From contig JAEWKB010000017.1 in the NCBI GenBank assembly GCA_023386255.1, positions 1 through 6,557 on the forward strand: a stretch of 6,557 bases of DNA, read 5' to 3'. The notes under the pieces were generated by a model that saw only the letters and a program-made list of their open reading frames with translations, had not been told where the DNA came from and did no database searches. The DNA is from Bacteroidota bacterium (GTDB lineage Bacteria; Bacteroidota; Bacteroidia; Flavobacteriales; Flavobacteriaceae). Positions 1 through 5,484 of the stretch are shown in pieces (position 1 is the stretch's first letter; every line of letters begins with the position of its first letter). Position numbers and translations under genes: made by a program.

Positions 1-3
1 CTC

Positions 4-62
4 AGGGGGTTTAAACAGCGGTATCTTTTAGGGGGTAAAAGCATCCGTATTACTACCCTGCC
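4..62. promoter_or_regulatory. Cluster of G-run dyad motifs, candidate operator sites
   Basis: The clearest element is CTTTTAGGGGGTAAAAG at 25-41, a perfect 6-base dyad around a GGGGG centre. A second AGGGGGT lies at 4-10 (followed by TTAAA), 26 bases away in the same orientation. A weaker copy, CAGGGTAGTAA on the minus strand, overlaps about 50-60, roughly 24 bases further on. Near-regular spacing of about two and a half helical turns suggests tandem protein-binding sites, probably controlling a gene beyond the left edge. A similar motif, TTTCAGGGGTAGAAA, occurs at 3094-3108 upstream of the 203-residue gene. That the neighbouring NarL-type regulator binds here is inference only. Confidence 0.4.
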
Positions 63-144
63 CTCTTTATCAGGATTTATATTTTGTTTGTTATTGTTAC
101 TGTTATTATCTGAGACAAAGTTGCACAGAAATGCATACCCACAA

Positions 145-182
145 CAGGTAGAAATTACCTGATTTACAAAAACAGGTAATTT
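145..182. repeat. Overlapping inverted repeats, possible terminator or attenuator
   Basis: CAGGTA occurs at 145-150 and again at 173-178, with its complement TACCTG at 156-161 between them. Two mutually exclusive hairpins are possible. One is short: CAGGTA, a 5-base loop, TACCTG (145-161). The other is longer: a perfect 10-base stem AAATTACCTG (152-161) with CAGGTAATTT (173-182) around an 11-base loop. On the plus strand the longer stem runs into TTTT; on the minus strand the tail is only ATTTC. It lies just after the response regulator stop codon, so it may end that transcript, but the weak U tract and the third repeat copy fit an attenuator or operator equally well. Confidence 0.5.
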
Positions 183-207
183 TACGCAGTAAGTACGGAG
201 GGAAAAT

Positions 208-885
208 TCAGGAAATAAGCGGAAGCTCTTCTACTTTAATTATGCCATGTTGTATGGCATATATAACCAGGCCGGCAATGTTTTTAGCACCCGTTTTGGC
301 AAACAGGTTGTTCTTGTGGCCTTCGGCGGTGCGCTGGGTAATGAAGAGGATATCGCCAATTTCCTTTGCTGTCTTCTGCTGGCAGATGAGCCGCAACACA
401 TCAACCTCACGTTCAGAAAGGGCAGAATCATCATTAAGTTCCGGCTTGGGCGCCTTGACAGGTATCTGCTCCCTTATTACATGCAGCTGGTCATCTTTAA
501 AGTAATAGCCCTGCCGGTGCACAATCTTTATAACATCTACAAGCTCTACTGGTGACACTCCTTTGGGCAGGAACGCCGATACACCCGTTTTCAGCATAAA
601 GCCCATAAACATCTTCTGGTAGTGCGATGACACTACAATAACCTTAATATCCGGATACAGCGCCTTTAACTGTGTGGTAGCCTCAATGCCATCCATGCCC
701 GTCATCTTCAGGTCAAGCAGCAGCACGTCGGGCAGCATAGCGGCAACTGCCAGCTTTTCCAGCAGTTCCTCCCCGCTCCCGGCGGTAAAAAGTACTTCAA
801 TACCTTCGCGGTTGTGCAGGTAGCCCTGCAGCAGGGTAACTATAAGGGCATCATCATCGGTTATGGCTATGTTTATATTTTCCAT
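208..885 (-). CDS. NarL/LuxR-family response regulator transcription factor
   Basis: A DNA-binding response regulator that should be phosphorylated by the kinase encoded just upstream. The receiver domain spans about residues 4-122. It has the acidic pocket D10-D11-D12, the phosphoacceptor D58 in LLLDLKM, the switch Ser86 and the conserved K108 in LPKG. A linker of about 30 residues leads to a LuxR-type helix-turn-helix from about 154 to 215: LSERE at 156-160, TAKEIGDIL at 172-180, and a recognition helix around RTAEGHKNNLFAKTG. Its length of 225 residues is normal for the family and every key residue is present, so it should be functional. The start ATG lies 2 bases after the kinase stop codon, which implies cotranscription and probably coupled translation. 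The target genes are unknown. The G-run motifs at 4-62 and 3094-3108 are possible sites, but nothing in the sequence proves this. Confidence 0.96.
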   Translation of the reverse strand: MENINIAITDDDALIVTLLQGYLHNREGIEVLFTAGSGEELLEKLAVAAMLPDVLLLDLKMTGMDGIEATTQLKALYPDIKVIVVSSHYQKMFMGFMLKTGVSAFLPKGVSPVELVDVIKIVHRQGYYFKDDQLHVIREQIPVKAPKPELNDDSALSEREVDVLRLICQQKTAKEIGDILFITQRTAEGHKNNLFAKTGAKNIAGLVIYAIQHGIIKVEELPLIS

Positions 886-887
886 GG

Positions 888-1643
888 CTATATGGTTTGT
901 GCTGCAATTATGGTACGTGTGCCTTTGCCCGGCGCCGATTTCACTTTTTGCTTTGCGTTAAGATACTGCATGCGCAGCTCCATACTGCTAAGGCCAAGCC
1001 CTTTACGAAGCTGTGTAGTGTCAAATCCGTGACCGTCATCTGTCATGCAAAGGAATAACAGGTTAGGCGAATGTCGCAAATGTACAGTAACTTTTTGTGC
1101 CTGCGCGTGTTTTATAATGTTGGTAAGTAGTTCCTGCACCACGCGCAGCAGCTGTAGTTTCTGCTCCGGCGGGAGGTCGGACTGAACCCTCACATCAGAC
1201 TTAAAGTCAATATGCATCTTTTGCTGCCACGGGTCCAGCAGGTTTTCTATAAGTTCGGCTATGGTAGAATGCTCCAGGAGCGGCGGGGTAAGGTCGTGCG
1301 AAATGCGGCGGGCATCGGTAATACTTTCCTCCAGCAGAGTTTCCACTTCGGCAGGGCCTGCGCCTATCTGGCTTTTCATCCGGATGAGGGTAAGCTTGCC
1401 AATAAGCCCGTCGTGCAGGTCGGCTGCAAAGCGGCGGCGTTCATTTTCCTGCGCCACCAGGTTGGTTTCCATAAGCTTTTGCTGGTGCTCCAGCTTTAGC
1501 TGTGCCTCACGCAGGTTAGCTTCGGTCATGCGCTTATAGCCAATATGCATAATGCGCACCACAAAAAGTATTATGGTAACAATAAGTACTACTACAATAG
1601 CAATCCAGAGGGCGATAACATTGGGGTCCTGCCACTTCTCCAT
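888..1643 (-). CDS. Sensor histidine kinase, HisKA_3 (NarX/DesK-like) type, no sensory domain
   Basis: An inner-membrane histidine kinase that should autophosphorylate and pass phosphate to the adjacent response regulator. Residues 10-30 form a single transmembrane helix (ALWIAIVVVLIVTIILFVV), followed by a coiled-coil-like linker (about 36-70). The dimerisation and phosphotransfer segment ERRRFAADLHDG places the phosphoacceptor at His77. The ATPase domain has an N box with N175 and H179 (QELLTNIIKHA), a G1 box DDGHGFD (202-208) and a G2 box GLGL (215-218). At 251 residues it is short: nothing outside the membrane beyond about nine residues, and no PAS, GAF or periplasmic domain. It therefore probably needs a partner for input, and the seven-helix protein encoded upstream is the obvious candidate (inference). 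The TAG stop is 2 bases before the regulator start. This gene is GC-rich (38 of 60 bases in 1381-1440), unlike its upstream neighbour. Confidence 0.95.
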   Translation of the reverse strand: MEKWQDPNVIALWIAIVVVLIVTIILFVVRIMHIGYKRMTEANLREAQLKLEHQQKLMETNLVAQENERRRFAADLHDGLIGKLTLIRMKSQIGAGPAEVETLLEESITDARRISHDLTPPLLEHSTIAELIENLLDPWQQKMHIDFKSDVRVQSDLPPEQKLQLLRVVQELLTNIIKHAQAQKVTVHLRHSPNLLFLCMTDDGHGFDTTQLRKGLGLSSMELRMQYLNAKQKVKSAPGKGTRTIIAAQTI

Positions 1644-1667
1644 ACAACAGCATTAATAACAAGAGTA

Positions 1668-1701
1668 CAAAAATATTTATTTTATAACTGTAACCCTACA
1701 G
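1668..1701 (-). promoter_or_regulatory. Candidate kinase-regulator promoter with upstream dyad
   Basis: On the minus strand TATTTTTG (1675 to 1668) matches the Bacteroidota -7 consensus TAnnTTTG and lies 24 bases before the kinase start codon. No TTG occurs at the usual -33 distance. The region upstream instead holds CTGTA-ACCC-TACAG (1688-1701), a perfect 5-base dyad with a 4-base spacer, beginning 12 bases beyond the -7 box. A promoter with a good -7, a poor -33 and a dyad in that place suggests activator control, possibly autoregulation by the encoded regulator. The -7 match alone could occur by chance in AT-rich DNA. Confidence 0.4.
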
Positions 1702-1757
1702 AAAAAGCAAAAGCCTTGTAAGTAAAAGCGGTTTAATAGCGAACAATCGGATTTAGA

Positions 1758-2417
1758 TTATGAACGCTTAGTTTTCAATTTGTTTTGGCGGGCGTTTTGC
1801 CAAATGGAGTAAGTGAGGTAAGAGTAGAATATTACCGTTATAAGTAAAATTAATTGCCAAAAATATTTTCCTGCAGTTTGGTTTAAAATAAAATTTAGAG
1901 GCAAAAATATAATTGAGTTAACAGTGAAGAAGATAAGTACTGCTAGCTGTATATAAAATTCCTGAAATCTAAACTGTTTAAATTCAATTATTTTCTCATA
2001 TAAAAATGTTAATGATAGATATATTATTACAGCATTGTCAACAACTTTAGAATAAGGTTGGAAATCAACAATATTATTTTTAAATTTTACAATCTCCCAA
2101 CATATATATATTATACCTATAGAGCTAAATACTAAGGCTATATAATGCAGCCTTTGAAATATATATTTGAAATAAAAATATGTAAACATTGTAACTTCAA
2201 TTAGACTATAAATAAGTAATATAAATAAATTATTTCCATATAAATATTCAAATACTCGTCCGGTCATATCAACAAGCAACATTATTATTAAATATACAGT
2301 AATCCCCCGATGAATAATATCTAAATTCCTATAGGTATAGATACCTAAAATTATCCCCAAGAATAATATTCCCGGGGATAATAGATTTAATAAATTATAT
2401 ACTTCTGTAAACGACAT
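1758..2417 (-). CDS. Seven-helix integral membrane protein, uncharacterised
   Basis: I do not recognise a named family. The 219-residue protein is almost entirely membrane: hydrophobic segments lie at about 13-29, 36-52, 63-85, 90-110, 128-142, 155-177 and 186-206. A basic tail (NARQNKLKTKRS) at the C-terminus points to a cytoplasmic C-terminus and an outside N-terminus, the topology of a 7TM sensor. There is no kinase, transporter or enzyme motif that I can see. The start ATG lies 9 bases after the stop of the 203-residue gene, so the two are probably one operon, and the sensor-less kinase follows 114 bases downstream. A sensory role for that kinase is inference from order and topology. The gene is strikingly AT-rich: 39 G+C in 180 bases sampled at 2041-2100 and 2161-2280. 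It is rich in Ile, Phe, Tyr and TTA/ATA codons, which may reflect transfer or relaxed selection as well as hydrophobic content. Confidence 0.85.
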   Translation of the reverse strand: MSFTEVYNLLNLLSPGILFLGIILGIYTYRNLDIIHRGITVYLIIMLLVDMTGRVFEYLYGNNLFILLIYSLIEVTMFTYFYFKYIFQRLHYIALVFSSIGIIYICWEIVKFKNNIVDFQPYSKVVDNAVIIYLSLTFLYEKIIEFKQFRFQEFYIQLAVLIFFTVNSIIFLPLNFILNQTAGKYFWQLILLITVIFYSYLTYSIWQNARQNKLKTKRS

Positions 2418-2426
2418 GCTAAAAAA

Positions 2427-3038
2427 TTATAGACTTAACAAATAAAAACTGCTTGCAGCAGCACTGGCACCGAAAGGCGGTACGGGTTTTACAAAATCAT
2501 CATAAACCATAGCATTTAAGTTTCCGTTTCCTACAATCATGTCAGCCCTGTCGGGTGAATCAACATCTGCAGCAGCCAGTAATCCTAGTGATATAAATAC
2601 AAACTCGTCTTCAAAGTCTTCGCTCGATATATTAAACGCCTGGAACATGCCATATTCGCTGTCAACCTGCGTTGGTATCCAGTGGGCATGGTTATTATGC
2701 CACCTGTTTATCCTGGCCAGCGCTGTTTTAGATGATATCCTGTTGCTTCTGTCTTCAAGGCTTATCGGGCAAAGCTGCACGTAATCCTGAATGTTTGGAG
2801 TGTCTTTATTGTCATACGCCGAAGGTATCATTAAAAACACAAGTTGCCCGCCCAGCACTCCCGGATAGGCATGCACATAGCTGGAAGAGATTTCAAAATT
2901 CTCCCTTGTATAACTAAACCACTGGCCCTGGTTAAAGAGTGATACAAGCGCAGGGCTGTCTTTAAGGATGTTCTTGTAATTGTTTATAGCCTGCTGAAGT
3001 TCGTGAAACGTTGGCCTTAATACATCAATTGGTTCCAT
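2427..3038 (-). CDS. Soluble protein of unknown function
   Basis: I do not recognise this 203-residue protein. It has no signal peptide and no membrane segment, so it should be cytoplasmic. The N-terminal part (about 10-40) looks helical. Visible features are an aromatic stretch GQWFSYTRENFEISSSYVHAY (38-58), a hydrophobic strand LGGQLVFLMIPSAY (62-75), an unusual His/Trp-rich segment RINRWHNNHAHWI (109-121), an acidic segment SSEDFEDEF (138-146), and a Gly/Pro/Ala-rich C-terminus ending in a hydrophobic ASSFYLLSL. Three histidines (114, 117, 119) in six residues could bind a metal, but no known metalloenzyme signature is evident. It is the first gene of a likely operon with the seven-helix membrane protein. 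Base composition is like the bulk of the window and unlike the AT-rich gene after it. The start is the ATG 45 bases downstream of a candidate -7 box. Confidence 0.8.
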   Translation of the reverse strand: MEPIDVLRPTFHELQQAINNYKNILKDSPALVSLFNQGQWFSYTRENFEISSSYVHAYPGVLGGQLVFLMIPSAYDNKDTPNIQDYVQLCPISLEDRSNRISSKTALARINRWHNNHAHWIPTQVDSEYGMFQAFNISSEDFEDEFVFISLGLLAAADVDSPDRADMIVGNGNLNAMVYDDFVKPVPPFGASAAASSFYLLSL

Positions 3039-3082
3039 ATTTTACGGTTTTAGGGTTTGGGACTAATTTAATAAATTTTTAA

Positions 3083-3108
3083 CAAAGTTAATCTTTCAGG
3101 GGTAGAAA
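3083..3108 (-). promoter_or_regulatory. Candidate promoter of the 203-residue gene with adjacent G-run motif
   Basis: On the minus strand TAACTTTG (3090 to 3083) fits the -7 consensus TAnnTTTG exactly, placing transcription start roughly 35-40 bases before the start codon. There is no clear TTG at -33. Immediately upstream of the -7 box lies TTTCTACCCCTGAAA (3108 to 3094; plus strand TTTCAGGGGTAGAAA), which resembles the dyad motif at 25-41. A regulator bound there would sit in the spacer, the classic place for an operator. Confidence 0.4.
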
Positions 3109-3219
3109 TATAAGGGCTTCTGATAAATTCACATTTAAATAAACTTCAAATTAAGGCAGTAAAATCATTTTATCTATCATTTATTTAATACATTAGCCAG
3201 TGCAACTTAAACCTGTTTT

Positions 3220-3687
3220 ATGAAAAAATTATTGTACCTGTGCCTTGCAGCCTGCCTTTGTACTACGCTGGCCTTCGCGCAAAAATTAACCAACAAAGAA
3301 CTGCAGGGTAACTGGAAGATGACAGGATTCACCTCGCAAGGCATAGCTCTTGACTTTAAAACACAAGAGGTAACTATTTCGCCTGAAATGCAGGCACAGC
3401 TGTCACCCGAAGCCATTACAGGCATTAAAGAAGGCATGAAGCAGGCTGTAGGGCCGCTTAGTGCATCGTATCTGAACTTTAAGGGAGGTACAATGAAGCT
3501 TGCCGTAGGGCCTGAAGCAGAAACCGGCGACTTTACCCTTACAGAGAAGGACGGGAAACAAATGTTGGCATTTAAAAAACCGGACGGTTCAACAACCGAT
3601 CTGCCAGTTGTAATGAAAGACAAGCAGCTCTACCTTACCCTTAGTGACCAGGGCCAAACCGCTGATTTTATTTTCAGGAAAGAATAA
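3220..3687 (+). CDS. Secreted lipocalin-like protein, first of three tandem paralogues
   Basis: A small exported protein of 155 residues. Residues 1-20 form a signal peptide (MKK, hydrophobic core, then AFA before Q21), so the mature protein should be periplasmic or secreted. The mature N-terminus has LTNKELQGNW, with the G30-x-W32 pattern seen at the start of lipocalin-like beta-barrels. A helical segment follows (SPEMQAQLSPEAITGIKEGMKQ), then alternating beta strands (LNFKGGTMKLAV, GDFTLTEKDGKQMLAF, KQLYLTLSD, ADFIFRKE). The fold assignment is by pattern and is only moderately certain; the ligand is unknown. It is closely related to the next gene (shared TNKxLQGxW, SPEMQAQ and LTEKDGKQ) and more distantly to the third. 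LAAC at residues 9-12 mimics a lipobox, but the leader would be too short and the paralogues lack it. A terminator follows, so it is probably transcribed alone. A weak -7-like TACATTAG lies at 3189-3196. Confidence 0.9.
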   Translation: MKKLLYLCLAACLCTTLAFAQKLTNKELQGNWKMTGFTSQGIALDFKTQEVTISPEMQAQLSPEAITGIKEGMKQAVGPLSASYLNFKGGTMKLAVGPEAETGDFTLTEKDGKQMLAFKKPDGSTTDLPVVMKDKQLYLTLSDQGQTADFIFRKE

Positions 3688-3705
3688 TAGAGCGCAATTG
3701 ATCAT

Positions 3706-3733
3706 AAACTCCGGCCACCGTGCCGGAGTTTTT
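3706..3733 (+). terminator. Intrinsic terminator after first lipocalin-like gene
   Basis: A perfect 10-base stem, AAACTCCGGC (3706-3715) with GCCGGAGTTT (3722-3731), closes a 6-base loop and ends in a TTTTT run broken by G at 3734. It begins 18 bases after the stop codon. Confidence 0.85.
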
Positions 3734-3809
3734 GTTAGTAACAAATTTGTAATGTATTCGTCTGTACTACAGAATCATCAAATCAATAACGAACAGTAAT
3801 TTTATTTTT

Positions 3810-4268
3810 ATGAAAAATCTTTTCTTAGCCCTTGCGGCACTATTTGTAACATCGGCAGCTTTTGCCCAAAAAATTACCAACAAAGACCTGCAGGGCCACT
3901 GGAACATTGCAGCCTTCAGCGCATCGGGCATCAGTTACGACTTAAAAACAGAAGCAATAACACTTTCGCCCGAAATGCAGGCGCAGGCAGGACCTGAAGC
4001 ACTACCGGCCATAAAGGAAAGCATGAAGCAGAATGCAGCCCAATTTAATGGGGCATTTGTAGATTTTGACGGCGCCTTTATGAAAATGGCTATGGCGGGA
4101 GGATCTGAAACCAACGTGTTCAGCCTTACCGAAAAAGACGGTAAGCAGTTTTTAACCGTAAAAGGTGATGATGGCATCTCTTACGATATGCCGGTGGCGC
4201 TAAAAGACAAGAAGCTTTTTATTACAATTGACCCTGTACAAAGGATTGACATGGTATATACCAGATAA
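3810..4268 (+). CDS. Secreted lipocalin-like protein, second paralogue
   Basis: This 152-residue exported protein is clearly a paralogue of the preceding one. The signal peptide covers residues 1-19 (MKNLFLALAALFVTSAAFA) with cleavage before Q20 and no cysteine, so it is not a lipoprotein. The mature protein opens ITNKDLQGHW with the G29-x-W31 pattern. The SPEMQAQ helix follows, then FSLTEKDGKQFLTVK and a C-terminal strand pair. Differences from copy one are scattered and conservative, with a slightly shorter C-terminus, which points to an old duplication under constraint. No clear -7 box is visible in the 75 bases upstream, though a palindrome ACAAATTTGT lies at 3741-3750. No strong terminator follows, so it may be cotranscribed with the third copy, 75 bases on. 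The ligand is unknown. Confidence 0.9.
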   Translation: MKNLFLALAALFVTSAAFAQKITNKDLQGHWNIAAFSASGISYDLKTEAITLSPEMQAQAGPEALPAIKESMKQNAAQFNGAFVDFDGAFMKMAMAGGSETNVFSLTEKDGKQFLTVKGDDGISYDMPVALKDKKLFITIDPVQRIDMVYTR

Positions 4269-4284
4269 TTCTACTAAAAGTTGT

Positions 4285-4343
4285 AACTAATTTTTTGATG
4301 CTGCGTCTAACCCGTAATCAATCAATCAAAAAACGAGTTAGTT
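4285..4343 (+). repeat. AT-rich inverted repeat ahead of third paralogue
   Basis: AACTAATTTTTTGAT (4285-4299) is mirrored by ATCAAAAAA (4325-4333) and, after a 4-base insertion CGAG, TTAGTT (4338-4343). The second arm ends directly at the ATG of the next gene, so folding of the transcript would bury the translation start. The stem is almost all A-T pairs and may be weak. The interval also contains a short ATCA repetition (4318-4328). Confidence 0.35.
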
Positions 4344-4811
4344 ATGATTAAAACAGTTTATGCTGTGGTAATGTTCTGTATTACCACAGCCTTTGCATCA
4401 GCACAAAGCCTTACCGGCGAAAACCTGCAGGGCACATGGAGAATTTGCGGCTTTAATGCCGCGGGTGTTACTTATGACATGGTTACACAAAATTTAACCT
4501 TCGCACCTGATTACCCAAAACAGCTTGATGATGAGGCCAAAGAAGGCCTTAAAGAAGGCTTTAGCCAGATGATGGAGCAATACAATAACAGTTTCCTTGC
4601 TATAAACAAAGATACTTTCAGCTGCTCATTTGGCTCAGTAAGCGGCGAAGGTACATGTAAGGTAAATGTTAAGGATGGCACACCCTATCTTGAACTTGCA
4701 TATAAGGGCGGAGCTGTTGAAACCAGTAAGATAAGCCTGGCCGATAACCGCCTTAGGCTATATTACGGTTCCGGCAGTACAGAAGGTTACATTATCCTCA
4801 GCAGGGGTTAA
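4344..4811 (+). CDS. Secreted lipocalin-like protein, third and diverged paralogue
   Basis: This 155-residue exported protein has a signal peptide at 1-20 ending ASA before Q21. The mature N-terminus SLTGENLQGTW keeps the LQGxW pattern of its two upstream neighbours, and the overall order of one helix followed by beta strands is retained. The central part has diverged: SPEMQAQ is replaced by APDYPKQ, and the KDGKQ strand by KDGTPYLELAY. The mature protein carries cysteines C35, C94 and C105, absent from the mature parts of copies one and two. C94 and C105 are close enough to form a disulfide across a strand pair after export. It may be cotranscribed with copy two, and a strong terminator follows. 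The ligand and role are unknown; the lipocalin-like label rests on pattern. Confidence 0.88.
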   Translation: MIKTVYAVVMFCITTAFASAQSLTGENLQGTWRICGFNAAGVTYDMVTQNLTFAPDYPKQLDDEAKEGLKEGFSQMMEQYNNSFLAINKDTFSCSFGSVSGEGTCKVNVKDGTPYLELAYKGGAVETSKISLADNRLRLYYGSGSTEGYIILSRG

Positions 4812-4839
4812 TGGATTTTAGTGGTTTTATGGTAGTAGC

Positions 4840-4866
4840 AAAAGCCCTCTTAATGAGGGCTTTTTT
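4840..4866 (+). terminator. Intrinsic terminator closing the lipocalin-like cluster
   Basis: A perfect 10-base stem, AAAAGCCCTC (4840-4849) with GAGGGCTTTT (4855-4864), closes a 5-base loop TTAAT and ends in six T residues. It starts 29 bases after the third paralogue's stop codon. Confidence 0.9.
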
Positions 4867-4906
4867 AATTATAAACCTATTTAATTAATAATTTTACAAT
4901 AAATAC

Positions 4907-4936
4907 TTGCTATTCCAAATATCAGTTGTATATTTG
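4907..4936 (+). promoter_or_regulatory. Promoter of the initiator tRNA
   Basis: TTG at 4907-4909, a 19-base spacer, and TATATTTG at 4929-4936 match the Bacteroidota sigma-A consensus (TTG, about 19 bases, TAnnTTTG) without a mismatch. The tRNA 5' end follows 14 bases later, leaving a very short leader. It is the best promoter in the window. Confidence 0.85.
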
Positions 4937-4949
4937 CACTCACAAACAG

Positions 4950-5022
4950 CGCGGGATAGAGCAGTAGGCAGCTCGTCGGGCTCATAACCCGAAGGTCACA
5001 GGTTCGAGTCCTGTTCCCGCTA
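4950..5022 (+). tRNA. Initiator tRNA-Met (fMet), anticodon CAT
   Basis: The cloverleaf is complete: acceptor CGCGGGA with TCCCGCT, D arm GAGC/GCTC, anticodon stem TCGGG/CCCGA around loop CTCATAA, T arm ACAGG-TTCGAGT-CCTGT, and discriminator A. Three features identify the initiator rather than the elongator form. The first acceptor position is unpaired (C1 opposite T72), the anticodon stem carries three consecutive G-C pairs next to the loop, and pair 11-24 is purine-pyrimidine (A-T). The 3' CCA is not encoded (the sequence continues CAAAGG), so it must be added by nucleotidyltransferase. It is flanked by its own promoter and terminator as a single-gene unit. Confidence 0.96.
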
Positions 5023-5031
5023 CAAAGGAAG

Positions 5032-5060
5032 ACCCACCATAACAACTGGTGGGTTTTTTT
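5032..5060 (+). terminator. Intrinsic terminator after the tRNA
   Basis: A perfect 8-base stem, ACCCACCA (5032-5039) with TGGTGGGT (5047-5054), closes a 7-base loop and is followed by further T residues to 5060. It begins 10 bases after the tRNA. Confidence 0.92.
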
Positions 5061-5098
5061 ATTTAAAGCAGCTTGTAGTTGCAATAATCAACAGGAAC

Positions 5099-5452
5099 AT
5101 GGTATTACTATTTACTTATGAACTGCAAATGCTGCCGGAAAGCCCGGTGGAAAGCAGTGTTGTGGAAGATATACTGGTAAAGCTCATGCAGGCGTTTGAG
5201 CATTGCAAGCCGCTACAGACATGTTATTTTTTGAAAGCAGCGCCCGAGCATATACCTGTGCTTTATAACGAGCTAAATGAAATTGCTACCACACTGCACA
5301 ACAGCGGTATTGCCAGCCTGCATTTTGTTTTTACACCGGCAGACTTTAATGACGAATGTTTCCAGTACCAGTTCCTGAAAGATAAGTCGGCTTGTGTTAA
5401 AGCACTGTTTACACCCGAAGGCACTATTGACGATACAGCAGAAAATGTTTAA
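5099..5452 (+). CDS. Conserved-looking small protein of unknown function
   Basis: I do not recognise this 117-residue protein. It has no signal peptide or membrane helix and should be cytoplasmic. It looks alpha/beta: helices around 15-35 (VESSVVEDILVKLMQAFEHC) and 49-68 (PEHIPVLYNELNEIATTLHN), a strand SLHFVFTPADF (73-83), and an acidic C-terminus (IDDTAENV). Four cysteines (36, 42, 87, 99) do not form a known zinc motif. Base composition and codon use match era, which starts 32 bases after its stop, so the two are probably cotranscribed. Its own ATG lies only 38 bases after the tRNA terminator tail, and I see no clear promoter in that gap; readthrough from the tRNA unit is possible. ATG at codon 11 is an alternative start. 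A role linked to era is inference from position only. Confidence 0.75.
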   Translation: MVLLFTYELQMLPESPVESSVVEDILVKLMQAFEHCKPLQTCYFLKAAPEHIPVLYNELNEIATTLHNSGIASLHFVFTPADFNDECFQYQFLKDKSACVKALFTPEGTIDDTAENV

Positions 5453-5484
5453 ATTGCGTATTAGCTTCTTTTAAAATTAAAACT

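Noticed and set aside
91..108. TTATTG-TTACTG-TTATTA run as a microsatellite or small coding repeat
   Set aside because: There are only three imperfect units in AT-rich intergenic DNA, with no open frame of interest; chance explains it.
247..555. Plus-strand open frames of 87 and 102 codons opposite the response regulator
   Set aside because: They are antisense to a response regulator with all key residues conserved and show no family features of their own.
3244..3255. LAAC at residues 9-12 of the first lipocalin-like protein as a lipobox
   Set aside because: The leader before the cysteine would be only 11 residues, and a standard AFA-Q cleavage site follows. The sister proteins use the same type of site without a lipobox.
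3207..3623. Minus-strand open frame of 138 codons opposite the first lipocalin-like gene
   Set aside because: It is a shadow of the coding strand, with no promoter and a low-complexity composition. The plus-strand gene has a signal peptide and two paralogues; a similar shadow lies opposite copy two (3935-4177).
4881..5084. Minus-strand open frame of 67 codons containing the phrase GNRTRTCDLRVMSPTS
   Set aside because: It is the reverse complement of the initiator tRNA and its terminator. This antisense-of-tRNA peptide is a well-known false protein in databases.
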